NCBI GenBank assembly: GCA_023700825.1
Contig: JAMPYE010000061.1
Location: 1-13,489 of the forward strand
Length of the DNA stretch: 13,489 nucleotides
Source: Thermoanaerobaculia bacterium
GTDB lineage: Bacteria > Acidobacteriota > Thermoanaerobaculia > Gp7-AA8
Direction: 5' to 3'
Shown: piece after piece, positions 1 to 6,552 of the stretch
Position numbering within the stretch: position 1 is the first letter of the stretch
How the letters are laid out: every line of letters starts with the position of its first letter
Program-made: the position numbers and the translations under genes
Notes under the pieces: model-generated
Told to the model about the DNA's origin: nothing
Databases searched by the model: none
Seen by the model: the letters and a program-made list of their open reading frames with translations, nothing else

Positions 1-101
1 AGAATGAGGAATGGAGAATGAGGAACTGAGAACCTTCACGGGCTGGGGCGCTTCAGCATCCGTGCCGGCGAAGCCGGTTTTTCATTCCTCATTCTTCATT
101 T
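1..101. repeat. Heptamer inverted-repeat element A
   Basis: The left arm (2-34) is four to five imperfect purine-rich heptamers of the GAATGAG type in one 7-nt phase. The right arm (80-101) is pyrimidine-rich with units such as TTCATTC. The reverse complement of 81-95 matches 1-15 at 14 of 15 positions, so the arms could pair across a spacer of about 45 nt. The element lies downstream of the sth stop codon and may continue beyond the left edge of the window. It is one of several elements of this design here. Confidence 0.8.
65..82 (+). terminator. Short hairpin plus T-run, possible terminator
   Basis: CCGGC, a GAA loop and GCCGG form a 5-bp stem (65-77), directly followed by five T residues (78-82) on the plus strand. 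This would terminate a rightward transcript entering from outside the window. It has no T-run in the sth direction, so it is not a good intrinsic terminator for sth. The stem is short, and the hairpin sits inside the spacer of repeat element A, so it may be part of that element instead. Confidence 0.35.
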
Positions 102-122
102 CGGTTTTCTCTCCGCACTCTC

Positions 123-1535
123 TCAGTCCCGCCCGCCGCGCATCATCTCCCTCCGCAGCATCGCGTCGTAGGTCGCGTACTTGTAGAGATCGCCGAGAGT
201 CGGGTAATTGAAGCAGGCCTGGTTGAAGAGGTCCGCGCCCGAGCCGGTCAGCATCGCCACGAGGCCGATGTGGATCAGCTCGGTCGCCTGCTCGCCGATC
301 GCGTGGACGCCGAGGAGCTTCATGTCGTCGGCCCGGAAGATCAGCTTCAACATCCCGGTGTCGTCGCCGATGATTTTGCCGCGCGGGTTGTCGAGGTAGG
401 TGGCTCGTCCGATCAGGTACTCGACGCCGATCTCCGTCAGCGACTGCTCCGTTTCGCCCACCATGCTCACCTCGGGGATCGTGTAGATGCCGGTCGGAAG
501 GAGATGAGGCAGCTCGTTCTTGAAGCCGAGCTCGAAGGCGTGACAGACCGCGACGCGCGCCTGCTCGAGGCTCGTCGAGGCGAGCGCAGGGAACCCGATC
601 ACGTCACCCGCCGCGGAGATGTGCGGCACCTCGGTTCTGTAGTTGGCGTCGACCGTGATGACTCCCCGCTTGCCGGGCGTGATCCCCGCGGCCGGAAGGT
701 TCAACGAATCGGTGTTGCTCGAGCGTCCGGCGGCGACGAGCACACCTTCGGCGCAGATCGTTCTCCCCGACGTCAACGTCAGGATGACCTCCTCGCCGGC
801 GGGAGTCGTGCACTTCTCGACCTTCTCCTTCCAGACGAACTCGACGCCCGCGCGCTCCATCGCCGCCTCGAGGGTGTGAGCGATGTCGCGATCGAGAAAC
901 GAGAGAAGCTCGTCGCGGGCATCGAGCAGCCAGACCCGGGTTCCGAGCGCGGCGAAGGTGCAGGCGTACTCGCAGCCGATCACGCCCGCGCCGACGACCA
1001 CGAGGCTCTTGGGAATCCTCCCGAGGTCGAGAATCTCGTTGGAATCGTGGATCCTGGGGTCGTCGAAAGGGAACTCGGGGGGGCGGTAAGGAGAAGAGCC
1101 GGAGGCAATCAGGATCTTCGATGCTCGGAGATAGAGGTCGCTGCCGCCGCGCAGGTTTACCCGTACCGTGTTTGGATCGACGAAGCTCGCGGCGCCGTAG
1201 AGGATGTCGACGTCGAAATGGCGCAACCGGTGTAGCTGCAGGTTGCGCGCGCTGTCGGTCACCGAGCGCTCGTGCCGCATCAGGTCGGCGATCGTCGTCT
1301 CCTGCCGGAGCACCATCTCGACCTGGAGCTTGCGTGCGCGAATGCCGGAGAGCGTCAGCGCCGTCTCTCGAAGCGTCTTCGACGGAATCGTGCCGGTGTT
1401 GATGCCGGCGCCGCCGATCGCGGGGTCGCGCTCGATCAGCGCGACGCTCCGTCCGAAGACGGCCGCGGTGACCGCACCTGAAATGCCGGCGGGACCGGCT
1501 CCAATGACGACGAGATCGTACGACTTCGTGGACAT
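123..1535 (-). CDS. sth: Soluble (Si-specific) NAD(P)+ transhydrogenase
   Basis: The product (470 aa) is a cytosolic flavoprotein of the pyridine nucleotide-disulfide oxidoreductase family, expected to pass hydride between NADPH and NAD+ to balance the two pools. An N-terminal FAD Rossmann motif GAGPAG is at residues 12-17, and a second, NAD(P)-binding motif GAGVIG at 182-187. The sequence GINTGTIPSK (44-53) sits where lipoamide dehydrogenase and glutathione reductase carry their redox CxxxxC pair. Both cysteines are absent, which is the hallmark of Sth. The C-terminal dimerisation segment contains FNYPTLGDLYKYATYDAM, typical of the family. I chose the ATG at 1535 because it precedes the FAD motif at the usual distance and has a G-rich sequence upstream; an in-frame start at 1604 would overlap glmU. 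It follows glmU by 26 nt and is probably cotranscribed with it. Recognition is by motif, without alignment. Confidence 0.93.
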   Translation of the reverse strand: MSTKSYDLVVIGAGPAGISGAVTAAVFGRSVALIERDPAIGGAGINTGTIPSKTLRETALTLSGIRARKLQVEMVLRQETTIADLMRHERSVTDSARNLQLHRLRHFDVDILYGAASFVDPNTVRVNLRGGSDLYLRASKILIASGSSPYRPPEFPFDDPRIHDSNEILDLGRIPKSLVVVGAGVIGCEYACTFAALGTRVWLLDARDELLSFLDRDIAHTLEAAMERAGVEFVWKEKVEKCTTPAGEEVILTLTSGRTICAEGVLVAAGRSSNTDSLNLPAAGITPGKRGVITVDANYRTEVPHISAAGDVIGFPALASTSLEQARVAVCHAFELGFKNELPHLLPTGIYTIPEVSMVGETEQSLTEIGVEYLIGRATYLDNPRGKIIGDDTGMLKLIFRADDMKLLGVHAIGEQATELIHIGLVAMLTGSGADLFNQACFNYPTLGDLYKYATYDAMLRREMMRGGRD

Positions 1536-1561
1536 ACCTGAATGACCCCCCTGGGATTCGA

Positions 1562-2956
1562 TCACTCCTTGCCGGATTGCTGTTCGCGCTTGCGCGCGGC
1601 CCAACCTTCGATGTTGCGCTGGGGCGTTCTGGTCAAAGCAAGGGCATCCGCCGGGACGTCCTTGGTGATCGTTGATCCGGCGCCGACATAGGCGCCTTTG
1701 CCGACACGAATCGGGGCCACGAGTTGCGTGTCGGAGCCGATGAATACGCCGTCCTCGAGCACGGTCTTGTGCTTGTGGACGCCGTCGTAATTGCAGGTGA
1801 TTGTGCCCGCGCCGATGTTGCAGCCGGCGCCGATCTCCGCGTCACCGATGTACGAAAGGTGCGAAGCCTTCGCGCCTTTGCCGAACACCGCCTTCTTCGT
1901 CTCGACGAAGTTGCCGACCTTGACCTTCTCGCCGAGGACGCTTCCGCCCCGGAGATGCGCGTAGGGGCCGACCGCCGCGCCGTCGGCAATCGTCGAGTCC
2001 TCGGCGACCGTGCCGGTCTTGATCTCGACGCCCGAGCCGACGCGGCAGTTCTTCAGGTGCGCCCCGGGGCCGATGACACAGTCGGAGCCGATGGTCGTGT
2101 CGCCCTCGATCACGGCGAATGGATAGACGATCGTGTCCTGCCCGATGCGGACCGCTGTGTCGATCGTGACGCTCTCCGGATTGCGGAACGTCACGCCCTC
2201 GGACATCAGGCGCGCGATGGAGCGTCTCACGAGCTCGCGCTCGACGTGGGCGAGATCGGCGCGCGAGTTCACGCCGAGCGCCTCGATCGGCTCGGCGATC
2301 AGAGCGCCGACGGTTTCCCGGCGGTGCCGCGCCGTGGCAATGACGTCGGTCAGGTAGTACTCGCCCTGGGCGTTGGCGGGCGAGAGCGACGCGAGGTCGG
2401 CGGCAAGATGCTCGCCGCGGAACACGTAGATGCCCGCGTTGACCTCGCGGATCTGCAGCTCGGAATTCGAGGCGTCCTTCGCCTCGACGATCCGCTCGAC
2501 GTTTCCTTCGGGGCTCCGCACGATCCGGCCGTAGGAGCCGGCGTCGTCGAGAACCATCGTCATCATCGAGACGCCGTGGCCGCGCGACGCGTGCTCGTCG
2601 AGCAGGGCGCGAAGCGTCTCGGGGCGTGTGAGCGGAACGTCGCCCGACAGCACGAGGACGTCCGCCCCGTCGAGCTCGCCGAGGACCCTCACTGCCTCGA
2701 GCACCGCGTGGCCCGTGCCGAGCTGCTGCTCCTGCATGGCGTAACGCGCGCGCTCGCCGCAGTGTGCGCGCACGGCGTCACGATCGTGCCCGATCACCAT
2801 CACCGGCGCGTGGCCGGACAGGGCAAACGACATGTCGAGGACGTAGTCGATCAGCGCGCGCCCGCCGGCGCGATGAAGGACCTTGATCCTACGGGACTTC
2901 ATCCTCTTGCCCTGCCCTGCGGCAAGGATCACGACTTCGAGTCGGCGCTGGCTCAT
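1562..2956 (-). CDS. glmU: Bifunctional GlmU: GlcN-1-P acetyltransferase and UDP-GlcNAc pyrophosphorylase
   Basis: The product (464 aa, normal for GlmU) makes UDP-GlcNAc, the precursor of peptidoglycan and LPS, by acetylating glucosamine-1-phosphate and then transferring UMP from UTP. The N-terminal pyrophosphorylase domain (about 1-230) shows LAAGQGKRMKS (11-21), QEQQLGTGHA (75-84), SGDVPL (104-109), NAGIY (173-177) and GEYYLTD (198-204). From about residue 250 onward, hexapeptide repeats form the left-handed beta-helix acetyltransferase. H366 in ASHLSYIGDA corresponds to the catalytic histidine of the family, followed by GAGTITCNYDG (382-392). The ATG at 2956 puts the nucleotide-binding motif at the normal distance; an in-frame GTG at 2971 would add five residues. 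No Shine-Dalgarno sequence is visible before either. It is probably the first gene of a glmU-sth unit. Confidence 0.96.
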   Translation of the reverse strand: MSQRRLEVVILAAGQGKRMKSRRIKVLHRAGGRALIDYVLDMSFALSGHAPVMVIGHDRDAVRAHCGERARYAMQEQQLGTGHAVLEAVRVLGELDGADVLVLSGDVPLTRPETLRALLDEHASRGHGVSMMTMVLDDAGSYGRIVRSPEGNVERIVEAKDASNSELQIREVNAGIYVFRGEHLAADLASLSPANAQGEYYLTDVIATARHRRETVGALIAEPIEALGVNSRADLAHVERELVRRSIARLMSEGVTFRNPESVTIDTAVRIGQDTIVYPFAVIEGDTTIGSDCVIGPGAHLKNCRVGSGVEIKTGTVAEDSTIADGAAVGPYAHLRGGSVLGEKVKVGNFVETKKAVFGKGAKASHLSYIGDAEIGAGCNIGAGTITCNYDGVHKHKTVLEDGVFIGSDTQLVAPIRVGKGAYVGAGSTITKDVPADALALTRTPQRNIEGWAARKREQQSGKE

Positions 2957-2998
2957 ACGATTCGGACGCACACGAGGTGCGGCGTCATCTTACCGCAG

Positions 2999-3068
2999 GC
3001 GAAAGGCGGGAGGCGAAAGGCAGGCCAGAAGCCAGAGGTCAACGGTCAAAGCAGGCGAAAGGCGAGAG
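2999..3068. repeat. Heptamer tandem repeat array B
   Basis: Ten consecutive heptamers lie in one phase. They run from GCGAAAG-type units through AGAGGTC-type units and back to GCGAAAG and GCGAGAG. The array lies upstream of glmU, in the yciH-glmU gap. It shares the word GGTCAAAGCAGGC (3044-3056) with element D. No pyrimidine-rich partner arm is evident nearby, so this copy may be a half element, or its partner may have been replaced by the hairpins that follow. Confidence 0.75.
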
Positions 3069-3079
3069 GCATGTGGAGT

Positions 3080-3098
3080 GCGAAAGCGAAGCTTTCGC
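3080..3098. repeat. Hairpin 1, 8-bp stem with GAA loop
   Basis: GCGAAAGC, a GAA loop and GCTTTCGC form a perfect 8-bp inverted repeat. The tip contains GCGAAGC, a sequence known to form an unusually stable DNA mini-hairpin. It is the first of three hairpins in the yciH-glmU gap with an AAGC-N3-GCTT tip. No T-run follows on either strand, so it is not a standard intrinsic terminator. Confidence 0.7.
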
Positions 3099-3102
3099 TC
3101 TT

Positions 3103-3129
3103 CCAGGCCGAAGCGCAGCTTCGGCCTGG
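3103..3129. repeat. Hairpin 2, 12-bp stem with GCA loop
   Basis: This is a perfect 12-bp inverted repeat: CCAGGCCGAAGC at 3103-3114, loop GCA at 3115-3117, and the complementary arm at 3118-3129. Two possible G-T pairs extend it outward. The tip AAGC-GCA-GCTT follows the same pattern as its neighbours while the outer stem is unrelated. It lies 4 nt from hairpin 1. Confidence 0.75.
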
Positions 3130-3187
3130 GGAACTAATGGGCGCACGGCGGGTCCGGGGGAGCGGACGCTGCGGCTTCCGCCGAGGA

Positions 3188-3212
3188 AGGGCGCAAGCTC
3201 TGCTTGCGCCCT
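3188..3212. repeat. Hairpin 3, 11-bp stem with TCT loop, downstream of yciH
   Basis: This is a perfect 11-bp inverted repeat: AGGGCGCAAGC at 3188-3198, loop TCT, and the complementary arm at 3202-3212. It again has the AAGC-N3-GCTT tip. It lies 23 nt beyond the yciH stop codon in the direction of yciH transcription, so it could act as a transcript-end or mRNA-protecting hairpin. It lacks a T-run. Confidence 0.7.
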
Positions 3213-3235
3213 CCACACAGGACCGCGCCGGGGAC

Positions 3236-3571
3236 TCAACCTTTCCGTACGCGGTAGCCGAGACCGACGAGAAGGTTGGCGACGATGCCGACGTGGTCGC
3301 CCTGGACCTCGATCGCGTCCCCTTTCGTCGTGCCGCCCGCGGCGCAGCGTGACTTGAGCTGGCGCGCGACCTTCTCGAGCGAATCGGGCGTGAGGCGAAA
3401 GCCGGAGGCGATGGTCACCGACTTGTCCTTGCCTGATCTCCGGTCGACGGCGACGCGGATCATCTGTTCCTGTGCCGGGAGATCGCGAACTTCGGGCATC
3501 GCACCTTCTTCGCGCAGCTTCTTCGCCTCCGCCGGATCAGTCGTGTATACGAGCTTCGAACCCTTAACCAT
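3236..3571 (-). CDS. yciH: YciH/SUI1 family translation initiation factor (eIF1-like)
   Basis: The product (111 aa) is a small cytosolic protein of the SUI1/eIF1 family. The bacterial member YciH is reported to influence start-site selection and initiation on some mRNAs, and its exact role is uncertain. The conserved C-terminal core is visible: RRSGKDKSVTIASGF (44-58), then KSRCAAGGTTKGDAIEVQGD (73-92), ending in the LGYRVRKG tail. The N-terminal 35 residues form the short leader common in bacterial members. The ATG at 3571 is the only upstream start giving normal length, and no Shine-Dalgarno sequence precedes it. It diverges from lysAC across a 193-nt gap and is 279 nt upstream of glmU on the same strand. 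Confidence 0.9.
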   Translation of the reverse strand: MVKGSKLVYTTDPAEAKKLREEGAMPEVRDLPAQEQMIRVAVDRRSGKDKSVTIASGFRLTPDSLEKVARQLKSRCAAGGTTKGDAIEVQGDHVGIVANLLVGLGYRVRKG

Positions 3572-3577
3572 GGGGGA

Positions 3578-3586
3578 AGACTAGCA
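3578..3586 (-). promoter_or_regulatory. Possible extended -10 promoter of yciH
   Basis: Read on the minus strand, TGC followed by TAGTCT ends 6 nt before the yciH ATG. If used, transcription would start at or next to the ATG, giving a nearly leaderless mRNA, which would fit the missing ribosome-binding site. The hexamer matches the TATAAT consensus at only three positions and no -35 box was found, so support is weak. Confidence 0.22.
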
Positions 3587-3593
3587 CTCTTTC

Positions 3594-3743
3594 GGAATGC
3601 GGAATGCGGATTGCGGAACGCGAAACATGGAACGGGAAACGCGGAACGTGGAACGCGGAACCGAAATCGCGCCATCCTCGTGGCCTCGGAGTCCTGGCTT
3701 CGGGCACCGTTCCGCGTTTAGCGTTCCGCGTTCCGCGTTCCCG
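3594..3743. repeat. Heptamer inverted-repeat element C in the divergent yciH-lysAC region
   Basis: The left arm (3594-3663) is ten heptamers of the GGAATGC and GGAACGC type. The right arm (3709-3743) is five heptamers of the GTTCCGC type, which is the reverse complement. The spacer is 45 nt. The element leaves only 22 nt before the yciH start and 21 nt before the lysAC start, so it occupies nearly the whole divergent control region. The unit is distinct from other loci but keeps the same 7-nt period and the same purine-left, pyrimidine-right arrangement. Confidence 0.85.
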
Positions 3744-3764
3744 CGCTATCCTCTCCGCTCACAG

Positions 3765-6338
3765 ATGAGCGAGATTCGCTGGATCGTCATGAAGTTCGGC
3801 GGGACGAGCGTGTCGACGGCGCCGAACTGGAAGTTCATCGCCGACACGGTAGCGGCCGCGATGCGCGGCGGGCAGCGCGTGCTCGTCGTCCATTCGGCGC
3901 TCGCGGGGATTTCGAACCGGCTCGAGGCGATTGCGTCGCGCGTCGCCGACGTCGACATCCCGGCGTCGCTCGAGGCGATCGAATCGGTACACCATTCGCT
4001 CGCTCGGGAGCTCGGCGTAAACGCGGAGTCGCTGCTGGGACGCGACTTTGCCGAGCTCCGACAGGTTGCGACCGGAGTCCAGCTGCTCGGCGAGGCGAGC
4101 CCGCGCGTCCACGCCCGCCTCATGGCGCTGGGTGAATTGATGGCGACGCGTCTCGGCGCCGCATACCTCGCGAAGGCGGGCTTGCCCGCCGTCTGGGTCG
4201 ATGCGCGTGACCACCTCCGGACGACGCCCGTCCGCAATGTGAGCGAGGCGAGCCTCTTTCTCTCCGCACAGTGCGCGTTCGACCCCGAGCCCGCGCTCGC
4301 CGGCGCACTCGAAGCGTGCGGAGCGCTTCTGATCACGCAGGGCTTCATCGCGAGCAACGCGGCGGGCGAGACCGTCATCCTCGGGCGAGGCGGCTCCGAC
4401 ACCTCGGCGTCGTACTTCGGCGCGAAGCTCTCGGCCGCGCGTGTCGAGATCTGGACCGACGTGCCGGGGATGTTCTCCGCCGATCCGCGCGTCGTCCCCG
4501 ACGCCCGGCTGCTCGAGCATCTCGACTACGACGAAGCGCAGGAGATCGCGACGACGGGGGCGAAGGTGCTGCACCCGCGGGCGATCGCGCCGGCACGCGC
4601 GCAGAAGATCCCGCTCTGGATTCTCTGTACCGGTCGTCCGGGCCTGCCGGGCACCGTCATCGGCCCGGTGGCCGCCGACGTACCGCAGGTCAAGGCCGTC
4701 TCCGTGAAGAAGGGGATCACGCTCGTTTCAATGGACACGATCGGCATGTGGCAGCAGGTCGGATTCCTTGCCGACGCGTTCGAGTGCTTCAAGCGTCGCG
4801 GGCTTTCGATCGATCTCGTGTCGACCTCGGAGACGAACGTGACCGTCACGCTCGATCCGACGGCGAACTCGATCACGCCGGGCGTGCTCGAAGGGCTCGC
4901 TGCGGATCTCTCGCCGCTCTGCCGCTCGAGCGTCGTCACCGGCTGCGCCGCCGTGAGTCTCGTCGGTCGCAGGATCCGGTCGATCCTTCCGCGTCTGGGG
5001 CCCGCGCTCGAGATCTTCTCCGAACTCCGCCTCCATCTCGTCTCACAGGCCGCGAGCGACCTGAACCTCTCGTTCGTCGTCGACGAGGACGACGCCGAGC
5101 GGCTCGCTCGCGATCTGCATCATCTGCTCATCGGGCGGCGCGAGTCGGTCTTTGGCCCGACGTGGCGCGAGCTCTCCGAGAGCGCTCCACGCCAGGCGGC
5201 GGCGCCCGAGCCCTGGTGGCTGCGGCGGCGCGCCGAGCTCGTCGCGATCGCGCGCGACGCAAGCCCGCGTTACGTCTACGACGGGCCGTCGCTCGACCAG
5301 GCAGCCGCGCGGGTGCGCGGAATCGAGGGAATCGACCGGGTCCTTTTCGCGATGAAGGCGAATCCTCATGCGGGGATCCTGAAGCGCTTCGAGCGCGCCG
5401 GGCTCGGCTTCGAGTGCGTCTCTCCCGGCGAGGTCGAGCGACTCTTCGAGCTCTTCCCCGACATCGATCTCTCGCGGATTCTCTTCACACCGAACTTCGC
5501 GCCGCGGAGTGAGTACGCGTGGGCCCTCGAGCGCGGCATCCGCGTCACACTCGACAACCTCCACCCGCTGCGCGAGTGGCCGGAGCTCTTTCGTGAGAAG
5601 CGGCTGTTCGTGCGCGTCGACCTCGGCAAGGGGCGCGGACACCACATGCACGTCCGCACGGCCGGCCAGCTCTCGAAGTTCGGCGTGCCGCTCGCGGAGC
5701 TCGGCGAGGTTGCGATGCTGGGCGAGAGGGCAGGTGCGACGATAGAAGGCCTTCACAGCCACGCGGGGAGCGGAATCATGAGCCCCGACGCGTGGGTCGA
5801 CGCGGCGGCGCGGCTCGCCGATCTCGCCGCGCGTTTCCCGGAAGCGCGAGTGATCGACATCGGCGGAGGGCTCGGCGTTCCCGACGCGCACGACGGCGCG
5901 GAGCTCGACCTCGATGCCATCGGGCGCGGGATCGCGGGGCTGCGATCGGCGTGGCCGAAGCTCGAGCTCTGGATCGAGCCGGGCCGCTACCTCGTCGCGC
6001 GAGCCGGAGTCCTGCTCGTCACCGTGACGCAGCTGAAGGGCAAAGGCGACATGCTCTACGCCGGCGTCGACACGGGGATGAACTCGCTGATCCGCCCGGC
6101 GCTCTACGGTGCCTGGCACGAGATCGTGAATCTCTCCCGTGCCGGAGAGGAGGCCGACGCGTCGGTCACCGTCGTCGGCCCGATCTGCGAGTCGGGAGAC
6201 GTGTTAGGCAGCGAGCGCGCCATGCCTGCGCCGCGCGAAGGTGACGTGCTGCTGATCGCGAACGCCGGAGCCTACGGCCGCGCGATGAGCTCGAGCTACA
6301 ACCTGCGCGAGCCTGCCGCGGAGCTGATGATCGAGTGA
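3765..6338 (+). CDS. lysAC: Bifunctional aspartate kinase / diaminopimelate decarboxylase fusion
   Basis: The product (857 aa) joins the first and last enzymes of diaminopimelate-lysine synthesis. The N-terminal half is an aspartokinase: KFGGTSV at 10-16, GRGGSDTSA near 207-215, WTDVPGMFSADPR near 230, and a probable regulatory ACT region at roughly 310-470. The C-terminal half, from about 500, is a fold-type III PLP-dependent decarboxylase. PLP lysine K531 lies in FAMKANP, HSHAGSG is at 664-670, a GGGLG loop near 700, EPGR from 738, and CESGD from 808. All key residues of both halves are present, so both activities are plausible, and lysine feedback through the ACT region is likely. I chose the ATG at 3765, which puts KFGGTSV at the usual distance; the reading frame continues upstream to 3597 only through the heptamer repeats. 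No clear ribosome-binding site is seen. Such fusions are known, for example, in Xanthomonas and Xylella. Confidence 0.94.
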   Translation: MSEIRWIVMKFGGTSVSTAPNWKFIADTVAAAMRGGQRVLVVHSALAGISNRLEAIASRVADVDIPASLEAIESVHHSLARELGVNAESLLGRDFAELRQVATGVQLLGEASPRVHARLMALGELMATRLGAAYLAKAGLPAVWVDARDHLRTTPVRNVSEASLFLSAQCAFDPEPALAGALEACGALLITQGFIASNAAGETVILGRGGSDTSASYFGAKLSAARVEIWTDVPGMFSADPRVVPDARLLEHLDYDEAQEIATTGAKVLHPRAIAPARAQKIPLWILCTGRPGLPGTVIGPVAADVPQVKAVSVKKGITLVSMDTIGMWQQVGFLADAFECFKRRGLSIDLVSTSETNVTVTLDPTANSITPGVLEGLAADLSPLCRSSVVTGCAAVSLVGRRIRSILPRLGPALEIFSELRLHLVSQAASDLNLSFVVDEDDAERLARDLHHLLIGRRESVFGPTWRELSESAPRQAAAPEPWWLRRRAELVAIARDASPRYVYDGPSLDQAAARVRGIEGIDRVLFAMKANPHAGILKRFERAGLGFECVSPGEVERLFELFPDIDLSRILFTPNFAPRSEYAWALERGIRVTLDNLHPLREWPELFREKRLFVRVDLGKGRGHHMHVRTAGQLSKFGVPLAELGEVAMLGERAGATIEGLHSHAGSGIMSPDAWVDAAARLADLAARFPEARVIDIGGGLGVPDAHDGAELDLDAIGRGIAGLRSAWPKLELWIEPGRYLVARAGVLLVTVTQLKGKGDMLYAGVDTGMNSLIRPALYGAWHEIVNLSRAGEEADASVTVVGPICESGDVLGSERAMPAPREGDVLLIANAGAYGRAMSSSYNLREPAAELMIE

Positions 6339-6341
6339 GGC

Positions 6342-6550
6342 AGGTCAAAGGTCAGAGGTCAAAAGTCAAAGCAGGCGGAGCGGCTGTACGGACTTGTGTA
6401 GGGGCGACGCGTTGCATCGCCCGTATTGGATGTTCCGCGATCCATGGACCCGAAGATCGCGGTGGTCCGGATATAAGATGGACTACCTCGTTCAACGCGC
6501 GAATTGCAGCCTGCTTTGACCTTTGGCCTCTGGCCTGCTGCTCGGCTCTC
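6342..6550. repeat. Heptamer inverted-repeat element D filling the convergent lysAC-yvcK gap
   Basis: The left arm (6342-6376) begins 3 nt after the lysAC stop with AGGTCAA-type heptamers and ends in AGCAGGC. The right arm (6509-6550) holds GCCTGCT, TTGACCT and related units and ends at the yvcK stop. The reverse complement of 6509-6531 matches 6354-6376 at 21 of 23 positions. The 132-nt spacer contains two further hairpins. A transcript through it could fold into a long stem, so it may serve as a two-way transcript end, although no T-run is present. Confidence 0.82.
6402..6462. repeat. Two hairpins inside the spacer of element D
   Basis: The first hairpin (6402-6422) pairs GGGCGACGC with GCATCGCCC around a GTT loop with one mismatch. 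The second (6435-6462) has a perfect 8-bp stem, CCGCGATC with GATCGCGG, around a 12-nt loop. They lie 12 nt apart between convergent genes. The spacer shows no coding potential. It could be a compact dispersed sequence unit carried within the heptamer arms. Confidence 0.6.
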
Positions 6551-6552
6551 GC

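Noticed and set aside
1724..3352. Long plus-strand open frame (542 aa) opposite glmU
   Set aside because: It is a GC-rich shadow of glmU and the yciH region, rich in Arg, Asp, Ala and Val with no family motif.
3594..3743. CRISPR array
   Set aside because: Repeats are 7-nt tandem units without unique spacers between them, and the arms are inverted; no cas genes are present.
3597..3764. 56-residue N-terminal extension of the LysAC reading frame
   Set aside because: It is translated from heptamer repeats and their spacer, is low in complexity, and the family N-terminus begins at the ATG at 3765.
5043..6119. Minus-strand frame (358 aa) opposite lysAC
   Set aside because: It is an antisense shadow of the decarboxylase half with no recognisable domain.
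6342..6550. Insertion sequence with terminal inverted repeats
   Set aside because: The spacer of about 130 nt has no transposase, the arms are heptamer arrays rather than unique ends, and no target duplication was recognised.
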